A DNA stretch of 64,000 nt from an uncultured Erysipelotrichaceae bacterium (GTDB lineage Bacteria; Bacillota_I; Bacilli_A; Erysipelotrichales; Erysipelotrichaceae): NCBI GenBank assembly GCA_903789495.1, contig CAIFEQ010000001.1, positions 100,988 through 164,987 of the forward strand, written 5' to 3'. A program made the translations under genes and the position numbers. Of the stretch, positions 28,439 through 37,810 are shown in pieces. How positions within the stretch are numbered: the stretch's first letter is position 1; each line of letters opens with the position of its first letter. The notes under the pieces were generated by a model that saw nothing but the letters and a program-made list of their open reading frames with translations, was not told the origin of the DNA and searched no databases.

Positions 28439-28561
28439 TCCCCAGTATTTTACTACAGATAAAGCCGTTCGGGCAGAAATTCAGACAATTCCGTGTCCGG
28501 AACACTGGCACAGACGCCCTGTCATTCAGTACCATAAGAAACAGAAGGAAAGGAATCGTTT

Positions 28562-29653
28562 ATGACAAGTATCAGTGCACTCTGGCAGAACCTGCATGCC
28601 CATCCCGAGCCGGCCGGGCAGGAACACCAGACCAGAAAGATTCTGCAGGACTACCTGCGGCAGGAAAGCGATCTGCAGCTGTTCGACCGGGGCAGCTGGT
28701 TCTACGGGATCCATGACGAACAGGCGGCGGAGACCATCGGGATCCGGGCCGATATGGATGCCATCTTCACTTCCCGGGGAACTCTGTTCCACGGCTGCGG
28801 ACACGACGGGCATATGGCCATGGCCTGCGCCTGTGCCCACCGCATTGCCGGAAAGAAGATCGGCAGAAATGTCGTCTTCCTCTTTCAGCCGGCCGAAGAA
28901 AACGGTCAGGGCGCGGCCGAATGCCTGCCGCTGTTTGCGGAGCGCAGGATTGACCGGATGCTGGGGCTGCATAACATCCCCGGCTATCCGCTCGGGCAGG
29001 TGCTGGTGACCCGGGGTACCTTTGCGGACGGTTCGCTGGGCCTGATCCTGCATCTGAAAGGAAAGCAGAGCCATGCGGCTTATCCGGAAGACGGCATCAA
29101 TCCGGCTTTTGCGATCAGCCAGCTGGTCTGCCGTCTGCCGCAGATTCAAAGACTCATCTGTTTCGAACAGTTCCAGGAAACCACCGTGATCTACGTGCAT
29201 GTCGGCGAGCCGAACTTCGGCATCAATGCCGGCGAAGGTGAAATCGGTCTGACCCTGCGGGCTCAGAAGAACACCGATCTGAAGCGTCTGAAGGAAACGG
29301 TCATCCAGGAAATGAAAGAGGCCATCCTGGAGGCCTATGCGCCTGAGCAGGCTGCACAGGTGCAGCTGGAGATCCGCGAACAGGATGTCTTCCCGGCTAC
29401 GGAGACCCGGCCGGAAGATGACGCCCATGTCATGCAGATGCTGCAGCGGGATGGCTTTGATGCGGCGCTGCTGCCGGACCCGATGCGCTCGGCGGAGGAT
29501 TTCGGCCACTACACCGCAAAGACAGAGACCTTCTTCTTCGGACTTGGCAGCGGGATAGAACAGCCCAACCTGCATACCGATCCCTATGTCTTTCCGACCG
29601 AGCTGCTGGAGAAAGGCGGGCAGGTCTGGGAAGAGATGCTGAAGATCTTCTGA
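28562..29653 (+). CDS. M20 family amidohydrolase
   Basis: Metal-dependent peptidase/deacylase of 363 residues. RADMDAIF (62-69) and HGCGHDGHMA (77-86) carry the metal ligands, PAEENGQG the general base Glu, and a dimerisation domain with GKQSHAAYPEDG follows. The pattern is that of hippurate hydrolase/N-acetyl-diaminopimelate deacetylase/IAA-amino-acid hydrolase; which of these cannot be read. AAGGAAAGGA precedes the start. Monocistronic. Confidence 0.88.
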   Translation: MTSISALWQNLHAHPEPAGQEHQTRKILQDYLRQESDLQLFDRGSWFYGIHDEQAAETIGIRADMDAIFTSRGTLFHGCGHDGHMAMACACAHRIAGKKIGRNVVFLFQPAEENGQGAAECLPLFAERRIDRMLGLHNIPGYPLGQVLVTRGTFADGSLGLILHLKGKQSHAAYPEDGINPAFAISQLVCRLPQIQRLICFEQFQETTVIYVHVGEPNFGINAGEGEIGLTLRAQKNTDLKRLKETVIQEMKEAILEAYAPEQAAQVQLEIREQDVFPATETRPEDDAHVMQMLQRDGFDAALLPDPMRSAEDFGHYTAKTETFFFGLGSGIEQPNLHTDPYVFPTELLEKGGQVWEEMLKIF

Positions 29654-29706
29654 ACCGCAGAAAGACAATCGCCGCGATCTGTTCTGTCTCAGCCGAGGCA
29701 AAGTTC

Positions 29707-29712
29707 TATAAT
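29707..29712 (+). promoter_or_regulatory. -10 element placed for a leaderless MATE transcript
   Basis: A perfect TATAAT ends 7 bases before the MATE start codon, so transcription would begin at or next to the ATG. No Shine-Dalgarno sequence precedes this ATG; a -35 is not clear. Confidence 0.5.
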
Positions 29713-29719
29713 AGACGGC

Positions 29720-31096
29720 ATGACAGCAGATCAGTATAAGGAACGTTATGAAAAAGAGAATATGTGGCATCTGCTGATGTCCATGTCTCTTCCCATGGTT
29801 GCCGCCCAGCTGGTCAACCTTCTCTACAGCGTCATTGACCGGGTCTACATCGGTCATATTCCCGGGGTCGGTACGACGGCCCTGGCAGGGGTCAGTCTCT
29901 GCAGTACGATGATCATTCTGGCTGCCGCCTTTGCGACGATCGTGTCCGGCGGCGGGGCTCCCCTGGCCAGCATTGCCATGGGCCAGGGCAAGGAAAAGGA
30001 TGCCGGTAAGATTCTGAATACCGGCTTCTGCCTGCTGGTGGTCTTTGCGGCCGCCATTACGGTGCTGGGCCTGCTCTTCATGACTCCCTTCCTGAGAGCC
30101 TGCGGGGCCAGTGATGCCACCCTGCCCTATGCCAGTGCCTACATGCGGATTTATCTGCTGGGCACGATCTTTGTCCAGCTGTCGCTGGGCTTATCGGCCT
30201 TTGTGACCGCCCAGGGACAGTCCCGGTATTCCTTCAAGGCTGTGACCATCGGCGCCGTCCTGAACATCGTACTGGATCCTGTGTTCATCTTCACGCTGAA
30301 CATGGGCGTCCGAGGTGCCGCGCTGGCGACGATTCTCTCGCAGGCCGTCAGTGCCGCCCTGATCGTGCGTTTTCTGACCTCAGCCCGGGCCAGTCTGCGG
30401 CTGCAGAAAGAAAAGATGCACCTGGATCGGAATATTGTCAGCCGGATCTTCAGTCTGGGCGTCTCCCCTTTTGTGATGGCCTCGACGGAAGCGGTACTGG
30501 GTTTCGTGCTCAACGGCCAGCTGGCCAGGTATGGTGATATCTATGTCAGTGCCCTGGCCATCATGCAGAGCGGGATGCAGATGATCAGCACGCCCCTGCA
30601 GGGCTTTGCCCAGGGCAGCACGCCGATCCTGTCCTATAACTACGGCCATGGCAATGCCCGGAGACTAAAGGAATGCTTCAGGTGCATGCTCATTGTCTGC
30701 TTTACGTTTAATCTGGCGATGACGATGTGGATGGTCTTCTGTCCCCGTCAGATTGCCTCCGTCTTCACGTCGGATACCGAACTGATCGATACGGTGGCAC
30801 AGGTCATGCCGTACTTCATGGCCGGCATGAGCATCTTCGGCCTGCAGAGAGCCTGCCAGAATACCCTGGTGGCCACCAATCAGGCCAAAGTCTCGCTGTT
30901 CATTGCCTTCCTGCGCAAGATCTTCCTGCTGATCCCGCTGGTGTACATTCTCCAGCAGGTCATCACGCCGGGCTATCTGGGCGTCTATCTGGCGGAATCC
31001 ATCGCCGATGCCACAGCAGCCATCTGCTGTGCCATCATCTTCGCCCGCCGCTTTCCGAAGATCCTGCGCTCCATGCCGCAGACCAGTGCTCAGTAA
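29720..31096 (+). CDS. MATE family antiporter (second of three)
   Basis: 458 residues, about 12 membrane segments. N-terminal ENMWHLLMSMSLPMVAAQLVNLLYSVIDRVYIGHIPG is family-typical and the closest to the YdhE/NorM-like Firmicutes branch. In-frame alternatives to the ATG at 29720 are poor: the next Met (MWHLL) would remove part of the normal N-terminus. Because a TATAAT lies directly upstream it may be translated from a leaderless message. Confidence 0.9.
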   Translation: MTADQYKERYEKENMWHLLMSMSLPMVAAQLVNLLYSVIDRVYIGHIPGVGTTALAGVSLCSTMIILAAAFATIVSGGGAPLASIAMGQGKEKDAGKILNTGFCLLVVFAAAITVLGLLFMTPFLRACGASDATLPYASAYMRIYLLGTIFVQLSLGLSAFVTAQGQSRYSFKAVTIGAVLNIVLDPVFIFTLNMGVRGAALATILSQAVSAALIVRFLTSARASLRLQKEKMHLDRNIVSRIFSLGVSPFVMASTEAVLGFVLNGQLARYGDIYVSALAIMQSGMQMISTPLQGFAQGSTPILSYNYGHGNARRLKECFRCMLIVCFTFNLAMTMWMVFCPRQIASVFTSDTELIDTVAQVMPYFMAGMSIFGLQRACQNTLVATNQAKVSLFIAFLRKIFLLIPLVYILQQVITPGYLGVYLAESIADATAAICCAIIFARRFPKILRSMPQTSAQ

Positions 31097-31127
31097 AAAC
31101 ACGCAGATCCTGTCTGCATGTTTTTTT
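31095..31127. terminator. Bidirectional terminator
   Basis: AAAAACACGCAGA and TCTGCATGTTTTTTT pair with one mismatch between the MATE gene and the convergent SGNH gene. Confidence 0.85.
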
Positions 31128-31131
31128 CTGC

Positions 31132-32616
31132 TTAATAGGGATCGCCCGTCACGGAAGGCGCATGGCCGTTGCAGGCCCACTCCCAGCAGGCCGAAGGCCA
31201 CAGCCTCAGCATCGTATCGATGCCGATCGGATCGGTATGACTGGCCGTGTCGGTCATGAAGATCAGCTCCATGTTGTCGGTATGGGAGGAACTGTATGCC
31301 CCGTCAATCAGGATGCCGTCCTCGGTAAACTCCAGGACAGAGCCGTTGTAGGTGATCTGGAAGGGTTCGGAGGATTCCTGCACGGGCTGGCCGTTGACGA
31401 CAAAGGCATAGTAGTCCGTGTCATAGTCCTGCAGGAAGTCCTTGCTTAAGCCGATCGAGGCCAGGGCCTCCTGGTCTTCTTCCGTCAGCATCGTTCCTTC
31501 CCGGGCGGTATAGCGTACCGCGACGGCTGTGTTCTGATAGGCTGCGGCGATGTGGAGCAGCCGCTGCACATCGAGGTTATAGGGCACGATCAGGGAATAG
31601 GCACTGGTCAGACTGGCCTGGGCATACTGCTGTTCCAGTTCTTCGTTGTCCTGATGGTTCTGCACCAGGCCGTTCTCCAGAATGTATTCGCCCAGCCCCC
31701 GGGTGACCTTTTCGGCCCCCCAAGAGTTGTTATGCCAGATATCCCCGTCCATGAGCAGATGCCAGCCGATCGCCTCCGGATGATTGGCATAGTCCACATA
31801 ATCCTGTCCCTTTTCTTCCAGATAGGCCCAGAGGGCAGCCAGCTTGTCGGTATCTTCCTGTGAGATCTTGTAGGGGGTCTTGATGAACAGCAGATGGACA
31901 TCATTCTCCTCACAGAGTGTGATCATCCGGTCCAGCAGGTCTTTTTCCTCCTGGCTCAGTTCCACCTGCCGGCTGACGGCATAGGTGTCATAGGAGCCGG
32001 TCCGGATGTCCGTCGGTTCCTGGCGGACAAAGCCGAAGGTCGTGACCGGACCCTGATTGAGTTCGGCATTGTCCAGGATGCTGTCGGGATCGCTGAAGTC
32101 CATGACCCGCCAGTTGTTGTGATTCATGATCAGATCATAGGCATAGGGCAGCCGCTTTTCCGCCTCGCTGTCCGGCATGTTCAGGGCGGCCTGCACACGG
32201 GTCTCGCCGGTCATCATGTCGATGGCGGTATAGTACATGCCTTCGCCATAGCAGACCTGGGACTGGGGCAGGAAGGTGAAAACATCCATGATGATCACTT
32301 CCGGAGACTGGGTCTTGAGGATTTCCTCCATCATGTAGTAGCTGGTCTCCGGCGGCTGACACATGCTGCCCATGACATAGCTGTAGAGACCGGTCTCGGC
32401 ATAGAGCACGCCGGGATCAAAGGCATACTGGGCATGACTGGAGCCCACGACGACGACATCGAGGCTGTCTTCCGGCAGGGTGCGGAAGAGATCTCCGGTA
32501 TCGTTATGATCAATGCGGAAATAGGGGGTCAGGAAACGCCAGACCCCGACCGTCAGACAGCCGGCCAGGGCGGTCTTGCCCGCAATCCGGAACAGGTTTT
32601 TCAGGAACGTCTTCAT
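31132..32616 (-). CDS. AlgX/DltD-like SGNH protein paired with the MBOAT acyltransferase
   Basis: 494 residues. An N-terminal membrane anchor is followed by VVVGSSHAQYAFDPG (about residues 54-68), where GSSH has the SGNH nucleophile Ser; the Asp/His pair expected near the C-terminal part of the fold would be in DGDIWHNNSWGAEK. The upstream gene is an MBOAT protein, separated by 9 bases. In alginate, teichoic acid and peptidoglycan systems such pairs move an acyl group from MBOAT to an outer polymer. A C-terminal extension of about 180 residues is not explained. Confidence 0.75.
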   Translation of the reverse strand: MKTFLKNLFRIAGKTALAGCLTVGVWRFLTPYFRIDHNDTGDLFRTLPEDSLDVVVVGSSHAQYAFDPGVLYAETGLYSYVMGSMCQPPETSYYMMEEILKTQSPEVIIMDVFTFLPQSQVCYGEGMYYTAIDMMTGETRVQAALNMPDSEAEKRLPYAYDLIMNHNNWRVMDFSDPDSILDNAELNQGPVTTFGFVRQEPTDIRTGSYDTYAVSRQVELSQEEKDLLDRMITLCEENDVHLLFIKTPYKISQEDTDKLAALWAYLEEKGQDYVDYANHPEAIGWHLLMDGDIWHNNSWGAEKVTRGLGEYILENGLVQNHQDNEELEQQYAQASLTSAYSLIVPYNLDVQRLLHIAAAYQNTAVAVRYTAREGTMLTEEDQEALASIGLSKDFLQDYDTDYYAFVVNGQPVQESSEPFQITYNGSVLEFTEDGILIDGAYSSSHTDNMELIFMTDTASHTDPIGIDTMLRLWPSACWEWACNGHAPSVTGDPY

Positions 32617-32625
32617 AGGTGCCTC

Positions 32626-34014
32626 TCAGAATGTGACATAGATGAAGTCCTGCGGATCATACCCGGGACCATAGACGCCGAAGATGATGGCGATGACCAT
32701 CAGCAGGAAGTAGAAAGCCCAGCGTATGACAAAGGGCCTTCTGGCCAGGCCTTCCACCATGTTCCAGCGGTTACGCAGCAGATCGCTGACCACGATGATG
32801 CCCAGCAGAATCCACAGCCAGCCCCATTCATTCCCGGTCAGGCCCAGCAGGGCCGGATCCAGCGGCAGCGAAGCCGCCGAGAGCGGGAAAAGATCCCGGA
32901 AGATCTGCAGCGCCTCCGCCAGGCTGGCGGAACGGAAGAAGACCCAGAGCAGGCTGACCAGCACGAAGTTGATCAGAACCCCCAGGACATGCAGCAGAGC
33001 AGACCAGAACTTCCCGATCTGCCGGTTCCGGAAGGGCCTGCGGAGCCAGCCTTCCAGGACGCTGAGCAGGCCATGGCCCAGACCCCAGCAGACATACATC
33101 CAGGTGGAGCCATGCCAGAGGCCGGAGACCAGAAAGACCAGCAGGACATTCAGGGCATGGCGCCCGGCACTGCAGCGGCTGCCGCCCAGCGGAATGTAGA
33201 CATAATCCCGCAGCCAGCTGCTCAGGCTGATGTGCCAGCGCCGCCAGAATTCCTGGATATTGCCCGCCAGATAGGGGGTATGGAAGTTGGCCGGGATATG
33301 ATAGCCCAGCATACGGGCAGTGCCGATTGCGATGTTGCTGTAGGAATCAAAATCCACATAGATCCAGAAGGAATACAGGACAATGCCCAGAACCAGATAC
33401 CAGCCCTGCAGGCCGGAGGACAGCAGACGCTGGGCAATCGGGCCGAGATAGTCGGCGATGACCAGTTTCTGAAACAGCCCCAGCCCCGCCTGGATACAGC
33501 CGTTTTTCTGATCGGTATAGGAAAAGGTAAACTGATCGGTTTCCTTCAGGAATTCGGCACAGCGGTTGATCGGACCGGCCTGGATCAGCGGAAAGAAATA
33601 CAGATAGTCAAACAGTACGGCCGGATTCCGGATCACCGGACATTTTCCATGCTGCAGATCCAGCAGGTAGGAAACGGCCCGGAAGGTAAAGAAAGACAGC
33701 CCCAGAGGCATCAGGGGCAGCGTCCAGTCCAGCAGTCCTGCCGCCTTCCAGACCACCAGGGCACTGGCGGCCCCCAGGCCGAGCAGGAGGGTGATCTTCT
33801 GATTCCGGTAACGGGAAATCAGCAGACCGGCCAGCCAGACACAGACCAGATACAGCACAAAGAAGGCATAGCGCTTCACCGTATAGTGCAGAAGAGCAAA
33901 AAAGGCCAGATTGGCCACGCACACAAAAAACCATCTGGCCTTCTTCGGCGTCAGCCAGAGCAGTATCGCGGCAGCCCCAGACAAAAGAAGATACTCCAGG
34001 GTCAGTACGTTCAT
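32626..34014 (-). CDS. MBOAT family membrane O-acyltransferase
   Basis: 462 residues, about 10-12 membrane segments, AlgI/DltB/PatA type. Seen: YLFFFPLIQAGPINR-like FFPLIQAGPIN, WRRWHISLSSWLRDYVYIPLGGSR and the catalytic His in SGLWHGSTWMYVCWG. It passes acyl groups (mostly acetyl) across the membrane for O-acetylation of a cell-wall or surface polymer. GGAGGGG precedes the start. It is followed by its SGNH partner. Confidence 0.92.
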   Translation of the reverse strand: MNVLTLEYLLLSGAAAILLWLTPKKARWFFVCVANLAFFALLHYTVKRYAFFVLYLVCVWLAGLLISRYRNQKITLLLGLGAASALVVWKAAGLLDWTLPLMPLGLSFFTFRAVSYLLDLQHGKCPVIRNPAVLFDYLYFFPLIQAGPINRCAEFLKETDQFTFSYTDQKNGCIQAGLGLFQKLVIADYLGPIAQRLLSSGLQGWYLVLGIVLYSFWIYVDFDSYSNIAIGTARMLGYHIPANFHTPYLAGNIQEFWRRWHISLSSWLRDYVYIPLGGSRCSAGRHALNVLLVFLVSGLWHGSTWMYVCWGLGHGLLSVLEGWLRRPFRNRQIGKFWSALLHVLGVLINFVLVSLLWVFFRSASLAEALQIFRDLFPLSAASLPLDPALLGLTGNEWGWLWILLGIIVVSDLLRNRWNMVEGLARRPFVIRWAFYFLLMVIAIIFGVYGPGYDPQDFIYVTF

Positions 34015-34061
34015 GCTTCCCCTCCCTGCATCTGTACACCCGTACTCAGCGTACCATGATT

Positions 34062-34601
34062 TCAGACGAATTTCTCATAGGCATAGCGAGGATCATTGTC
34101 TTCTTCGACGTGTATGATCCCGGCTCTTTCATACCCCAGTTTGGCCAGCAGATGCTGCATCGGAATGTTATCCGGATGCGTATCGATGCGGATGTGTCCG
34201 CACTGCTCCAGGGCCCAGTTCAGACAGGCGGTTCCGATGCCCGGTACCGAACCGTCGCCAGCCAGCCGGTGCACCACCCCATAGGTATTCCCCTGCTCTT
34301 CGCCCAGTGCGGCGATGGCGGGCCACTGGCCATCAGTAATCCGATCATAGCAGGGCTCGGCATGGGGTCCAACCATCATGCAGAAGGTGCCGACGACCCG
34401 TTCCTGCGGCGTGCCGGCATCCAGGACGCAGACATAGCTGCGCTGCCGGGCAATATCCGTTTTCAGCAGTTCCTCTGGCGGCCAGTGCCGGTTTCCCCAC
34501 TGCCGGGGATTGCCATGGGCCGCCATGAAAGCTCTGGCCGTGGCATAAATGTCCAGCATCTGCGGCAGATCCTCCATGCTGGAATGTCTGATTGTCAGCA
34601 T
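34062..34601 (-). CDS. GNAT family N-acetyltransferase
   Basis: 179 residues, cytosolic. Acetyl-CoA fold seen from MLTIRHSSMEDLPQM to the C-terminal FLAKLGYERAGIIHVE-like end (LLAKLGYERAGIIHV); the pyrophosphate loop is the divergent GDGSVPGIGTACLNWAL. Substrate unknown. Start at 34601 is chosen because the earlier frame has no family similarity. Likely read through from the esterase operon (68 bases). Confidence 0.8.
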   Translation of the reverse strand: MLTIRHSSMEDLPQMLDIYATARAFMAAHGNPRQWGNRHWPPEELLKTDIARQRSYVCVLDAGTPQERVVGTFCMMVGPHAEPCYDRITDGQWPAIAALGEEQGNTYGVVHRLAGDGSVPGIGTACLNWALEQCGHIRIDTHPDNIPMQHLLAKLGYERAGIIHVEEDNDPRYAYEKFV

Positions 34602-34669
34602 TCCTCTCTTTTCCTTTCTGTTTCTGTCTTCTATCCTATCATGTCCGCTCACGCAGTGTCTGCTGTCCG

Positions 34670-35590
34670 TTATTCTTTCCACAGGGTGCTCAGACCATGT
34701 TCCGTCTCGGCCTCCAGGGAGGCCTGGCTGTGGCCGCCGCCCTCATTTTCCCAGTAAAGAAGATTCCGGGCATTGATCAGATCCGGATAAGCCGACCGCA
34801 GGGCTTCGATCTGCGGCCGCATGGTGTATTTTGTGGAGTCCAGACTGCCCACCATTGCCAGGATCCGGAAATCCCCGGGTCCATAGCCGCCCGCCAGCAG
34901 ACCCTGCATGAGCTGTTCTTCCACCGGCTCATCAGAAAGCCGATCCAGCCAGCAGTCGCCGGCCATGGGCAGATAACAGGCAAAGGCATCGGCCTGCAGG
35001 GCCAGCACATCCCAGGTCGTCACGCCGCCCATGGAATAGCCGCCGAATGCCCGGTGCATCCGGCTCTGCTGCAGACCCTGTGCGTCCGTGCTCTGGGCAT
35101 AGGTATGATACGTGCTTTCCACCGCCTGCAGCAGGAGTGGGACTTCCTGCCGGGCAAAGAAGTGGTTCAGGGGATAGTCCTGCGTGTAGTCGGCCTGAAC
35201 AAAGGAGCGGTCCGGATAATAGGTCGGAAAGACCACCAGCATCGGGACTATTTCCCCGCTGCGGATCCATTCATCCAGCAGCGGTGCCAGATCTTCTGCC
35301 ATCTGAGAAGCGCTGCCCTGAGAGCCATGCAGGAGGTAGACGATGTTCATGGGTTCCTGCTCCTCATAGGACGCCGGCACATAGACGTAAGCCGTCTTGG
35401 TATAGGTCTGCTCTTCATAGCGGATCTCATAGCGTACCGTTTCCAGACTGCCGGCCTCCGCTGCGGCAGATCCGCTCTGCGCCGTTTCCGGCGGCAGCGG
35501 TTCTGTTCTTCCGGCCGCACAGCCGCTCAGAATGCCCAGGTTTCCGATCACCAGAAAGACAAGCATCGTTCTGCTGAATTCTGTTCTCAT
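34670..35590 (-). CDS. Esterase lipoprotein (esterase D/feruloyl-esterase-like)
   Basis: 306 residues. Signal sequence with lipobox LSGC, so a lipid-anchored outside protein. The alpha/beta-hydrolase fold starts after a short Ser/Ala/Glu linker: YLLHGSQGSASQ, the nucleophile elbow GGYSMGG, and His in EGGGHSQAS. This arrangement matches the esterase D family, which acts on acylated sugars or feruloyl esters. It is in one operon with another lipoprotein hydrolase 41 bases upstream. Confidence 0.85.
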   Translation of the reverse strand: MRTEFSRTMLVFLVIGNLGILSGCAAGRTEPLPPETAQSGSAAAEAGSLETVRYEIRYEEQTYTKTAYVYVPASYEEQEPMNIVYLLHGSQGSASQMAEDLAPLLDEWIRSGEIVPMLVVFPTYYPDRSFVQADYTQDYPLNHFFARQEVPLLLQAVESTYHTYAQSTDAQGLQQSRMHRAFGGYSMGGVTTWDVLALQADAFACYLPMAGDCWLDRLSDEPVEEQLMQGLLAGGYGPGDFRILAMVGSLDSTKYTMRPQIEALRSAYPDLINARNLLYWENEGGGHSQASLEAETEHGLSTLWKE

Positions 35591-35631
35591 TTCTTTTTCC
35601 TTCAGAAAAGAAGCACGCGCAGGTGCTTCTT

Positions 35632-36735
35632 TCATGCGTTTCTGCTGAACAGGTCCGTCAGCCAGGCCGCGTAATCCCGGACCCAGCCGCCGTCCCCGCC
35701 GAAGCCATGCGGCCAGCCGTCCAGCACGATCCGCCCGGCTGCGATTCCCATTTCAGATAACAGACGGTACTGCGCTTCAAACTGGTCATAGAACGGATCT
35801 TCCGTCCCGTACACAAAGAAGGTCGGAGGCAGATCGGCCTCTGCCAGCGCCGCCTGATCCAGCGTGCCGTGGGACAGCCTGCCATAGAAGGAATAGATCA
35901 TCCCGTCTGCGGCGGCATAGGCCCTGAGCGCATCCAGTTCATCCGGCTGATACGAGGGATCCAGGATGGTGCCGCTGACGTCTTCGTCATAGCCCATCAG
36001 AAACTGCCCGGCCTGAATGCCGCCGGCGGAATACCCCATCACGGCAATGTCATCGGGATCAATGCCGTATGTTTCGGCATTCTGACGGATGAACCGGACG
36101 GCCCGGGCCACATCCAGGGCCCCTTCCTGCTGGCTGTACGGCTGCAGGCGGTAATCCACGATGAAGGGCCGCAGACCATACTCCCGCAGCTGGGCCGCAG
36201 TAGGCAGGGTATCCGTGTAGTTGCCCCGGATCCGATAGGCACCGCCAGCCAGCAGGACGACGGCTCCTCTGGCGCTGACCCCTTCCGGCAGCGGGATGGA
36301 CGTGACATAGGGACGGAAATCATAGGGGTCAAAGTAGCCGGTCATTCCCGGCGTAAAGGCCGTGACGGCCGGAACATTGCCTTCTTCCCAGAGATACAGG
36401 GCCTGGAATTCATCCGGTCTGACCTCGGCATGTGCAACCGTATCCTCTGCCCGTTCCGGCAGAGGCATCCTGCGCACCTGCAGGTCCTGGGACCAGTCTC
36501 CCATGAGACCGGACCCATAGTCATAGGCGGGCGGAAAGTCTGCCGGTGCCGCCAGCGTTTCGCCGGAGGTCCCTTCGCGCAGACCGCTTTCTGTACTTTC
36601 CTGATTTTCCTGCATGGTTTCTCCTTCCGCCGGCTGTGTCTGACTGCCGGCCTGACCGGCACAGCCGCTCAGGGAGAGCAGAGCGGCCAGGGTCAGGCCA
36701 GACAGATGCTGTAGGATTTTTCCCGGGTCAGTCAT
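35632..36735 (-). CDS. Alpha/beta-hydrolase lipoprotein (BD-FAE/acetylxylan esterase-like)
   Basis: 367 residues. Lipobox LSGC, Glu/Ser-rich linker to about residue 70, then a hydrolase domain with LAGGAYRIRGNYTD (oxyanion region), nucleophile elbow GYSAGG, and acid/base Asp and His in YGTEDPFYD and GWPHGFG. Its start overlaps the stop of the upstream alcohol dehydrogenase by 8 bases, so translation is coupled. Related in build to the lipoprotein hydrolase at 43562, which sits in the second flavodoxin operon. Confidence 0.85.
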   Translation of the reverse strand: MTDPGKILQHLSGLTLAALLSLSGCAGQAGSQTQPAEGETMQENQESTESGLREGTSGETLAAPADFPPAYDYGSGLMGDWSQDLQVRRMPLPERAEDTVAHAEVRPDEFQALYLWEEGNVPAVTAFTPGMTGYFDPYDFRPYVTSIPLPEGVSARGAVVLLAGGAYRIRGNYTDTLPTAAQLREYGLRPFIVDYRLQPYSQQEGALDVARAVRFIRQNAETYGIDPDDIAVMGYSAGGIQAGQFLMGYDEDVSGTILDPSYQPDELDALRAYAAADGMIYSFYGRLSHGTLDQAALAEADLPPTFFVYGTEDPFYDQFEAQYRLLSEMGIAAGRIVLDGWPHGFGGDGGWVRDYAAWLTDLFSRNA

Positions 36736-37810
36736 TGTAGATGACCGGCTTGATCAGACTGCGGTCATGGTTCAGGAAGAGATCCATGGCCTGCGGAATC
36801 TGCTCCATGCCGTGGAAGCGGTGCGTGATCATCTTCTCAGGCGCGACTCTGCCATCCGCAATCAGTCTGACCATCCGGCTCATCAGCAGCCTGCCGCCGC
36901 CGCAGCCGATGCCCTTGATGGTCTTGTCCCCATAGCCGTAGCCCCAGGCAGCGGGATCAATGGGAATATCTTTTCCGCTGAAGTAGGCCGACAGATTGAC
37001 CAGAGTACCGCCCTTCTTGAGCATCTTCAGGCCCTTCGACAGCTCGGCTTCCGTACCGCCGCACAGGACGACCCGGTCCACCGGACCGTCGTTGGCGCGG
37101 ATGATGTCATCAATGTAGCCCTCCTTGTGGTAATCCACGCAGTGCGTGGCCCCGTATTCCTTTGCCGCCTCAAAGCAGACCGGACGGGAACCGATGGCAA
37201 ACACATGCCCCGCTCCGTGCAGAACCGCTGCCCGGACGGCCATCAGACCGACCGGACCGATGCCCAGAACAGCAACCGATTCCCCGAAGCGCAGATCCAG
37301 CGCCTCCACGCCCGTAAAGGCGGTGCACATCATATCCGGTACCATGACGGCCTGTTCCAGACTGACATTGTCCGGAATCAGAGCCAGGTTCATGTCCGCG
37401 TCACGGATGTAGTATTCCTCCACAAAGGAGCCGCCGCGGTCCGGATAGTCGATGCCGGCATACATGTTGTCCTGAACCTGAGCCGCATGGCCATCCTGGG
37501 CTTCCAGGCTGCGCCAGTGCGGCATGATGGCACAGACGATGACCCGGTCACCCGGCTTGAAATCTCTCACCTCACTGCCGACCGCGACGATTTCGCCGCA
37601 CATCTCATGCCCGGCTGCCTTGCCCACCAGATAAGGCAGAGAAGCCGCACCGGTAGCACACAGATGGGCATCGCTGGTGCAGGGTGACCAGATCAGCGGC
37701 CGGATCAGAGCCCCGGTGGGAACGATGTTCTCCGCCTCCGGGACCGGGCAGTGCGGGCTGACCTCCATTCTGTTTTTCCCGGCAATCACAACACCTTTCA
37801 GATAACGCAT
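36728..37810 (-). CDS. NADP-dependent secondary alcohol (isopropanol-type) dehydrogenase
   Basis: 360 residues, zinc-dependent medium-chain dehydrogenase. The catalytic zinc ligands are C44, H68 and D159, the Cys-His-Asp set of clostridial isopropanol dehydrogenases. GIGPVG (183-188) is the cofactor loop and GSRP (207-210) the NADP-selecting stretch of that group. The four Cys of the structural zinc site are absent, as in that group. Its start overlaps the EFR1 gene by 13 bases, with GGAGG in front. Reduces ketones or aldehydes; a detoxification role fits the redox neighbours. Confidence 0.9.
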   Translation of the reverse strand: MRYLKGVVIAGKNRMEVSPHCPVPEAENIVPTGALIRPLIWSPCTSDAHLCATGAASLPYLVGKAAGHEMCGEIVAVGSEVRDFKPGDRVIVCAIMPHWRSLEAQDGHAAQVQDNMYAGIDYPDRGGSFVEEYYIRDADMNLALIPDNVSLEQAVMVPDMMCTAFTGVEALDLRFGESVAVLGIGPVGLMAVRAAVLHGAGHVFAIGSRPVCFEAAKEYGATHCVDYHKEGYIDDIIRANDGPVDRVVLCGGTEAELSKGLKMLKKGGTLVNLSAYFSGKDIPIDPAAWGYGYGDKTIKGIGCGGGRLLMSRMVRLIADGRVAPEKMITHRFHGMEQIPQAMDLFLNHDRSLIKPVIYND

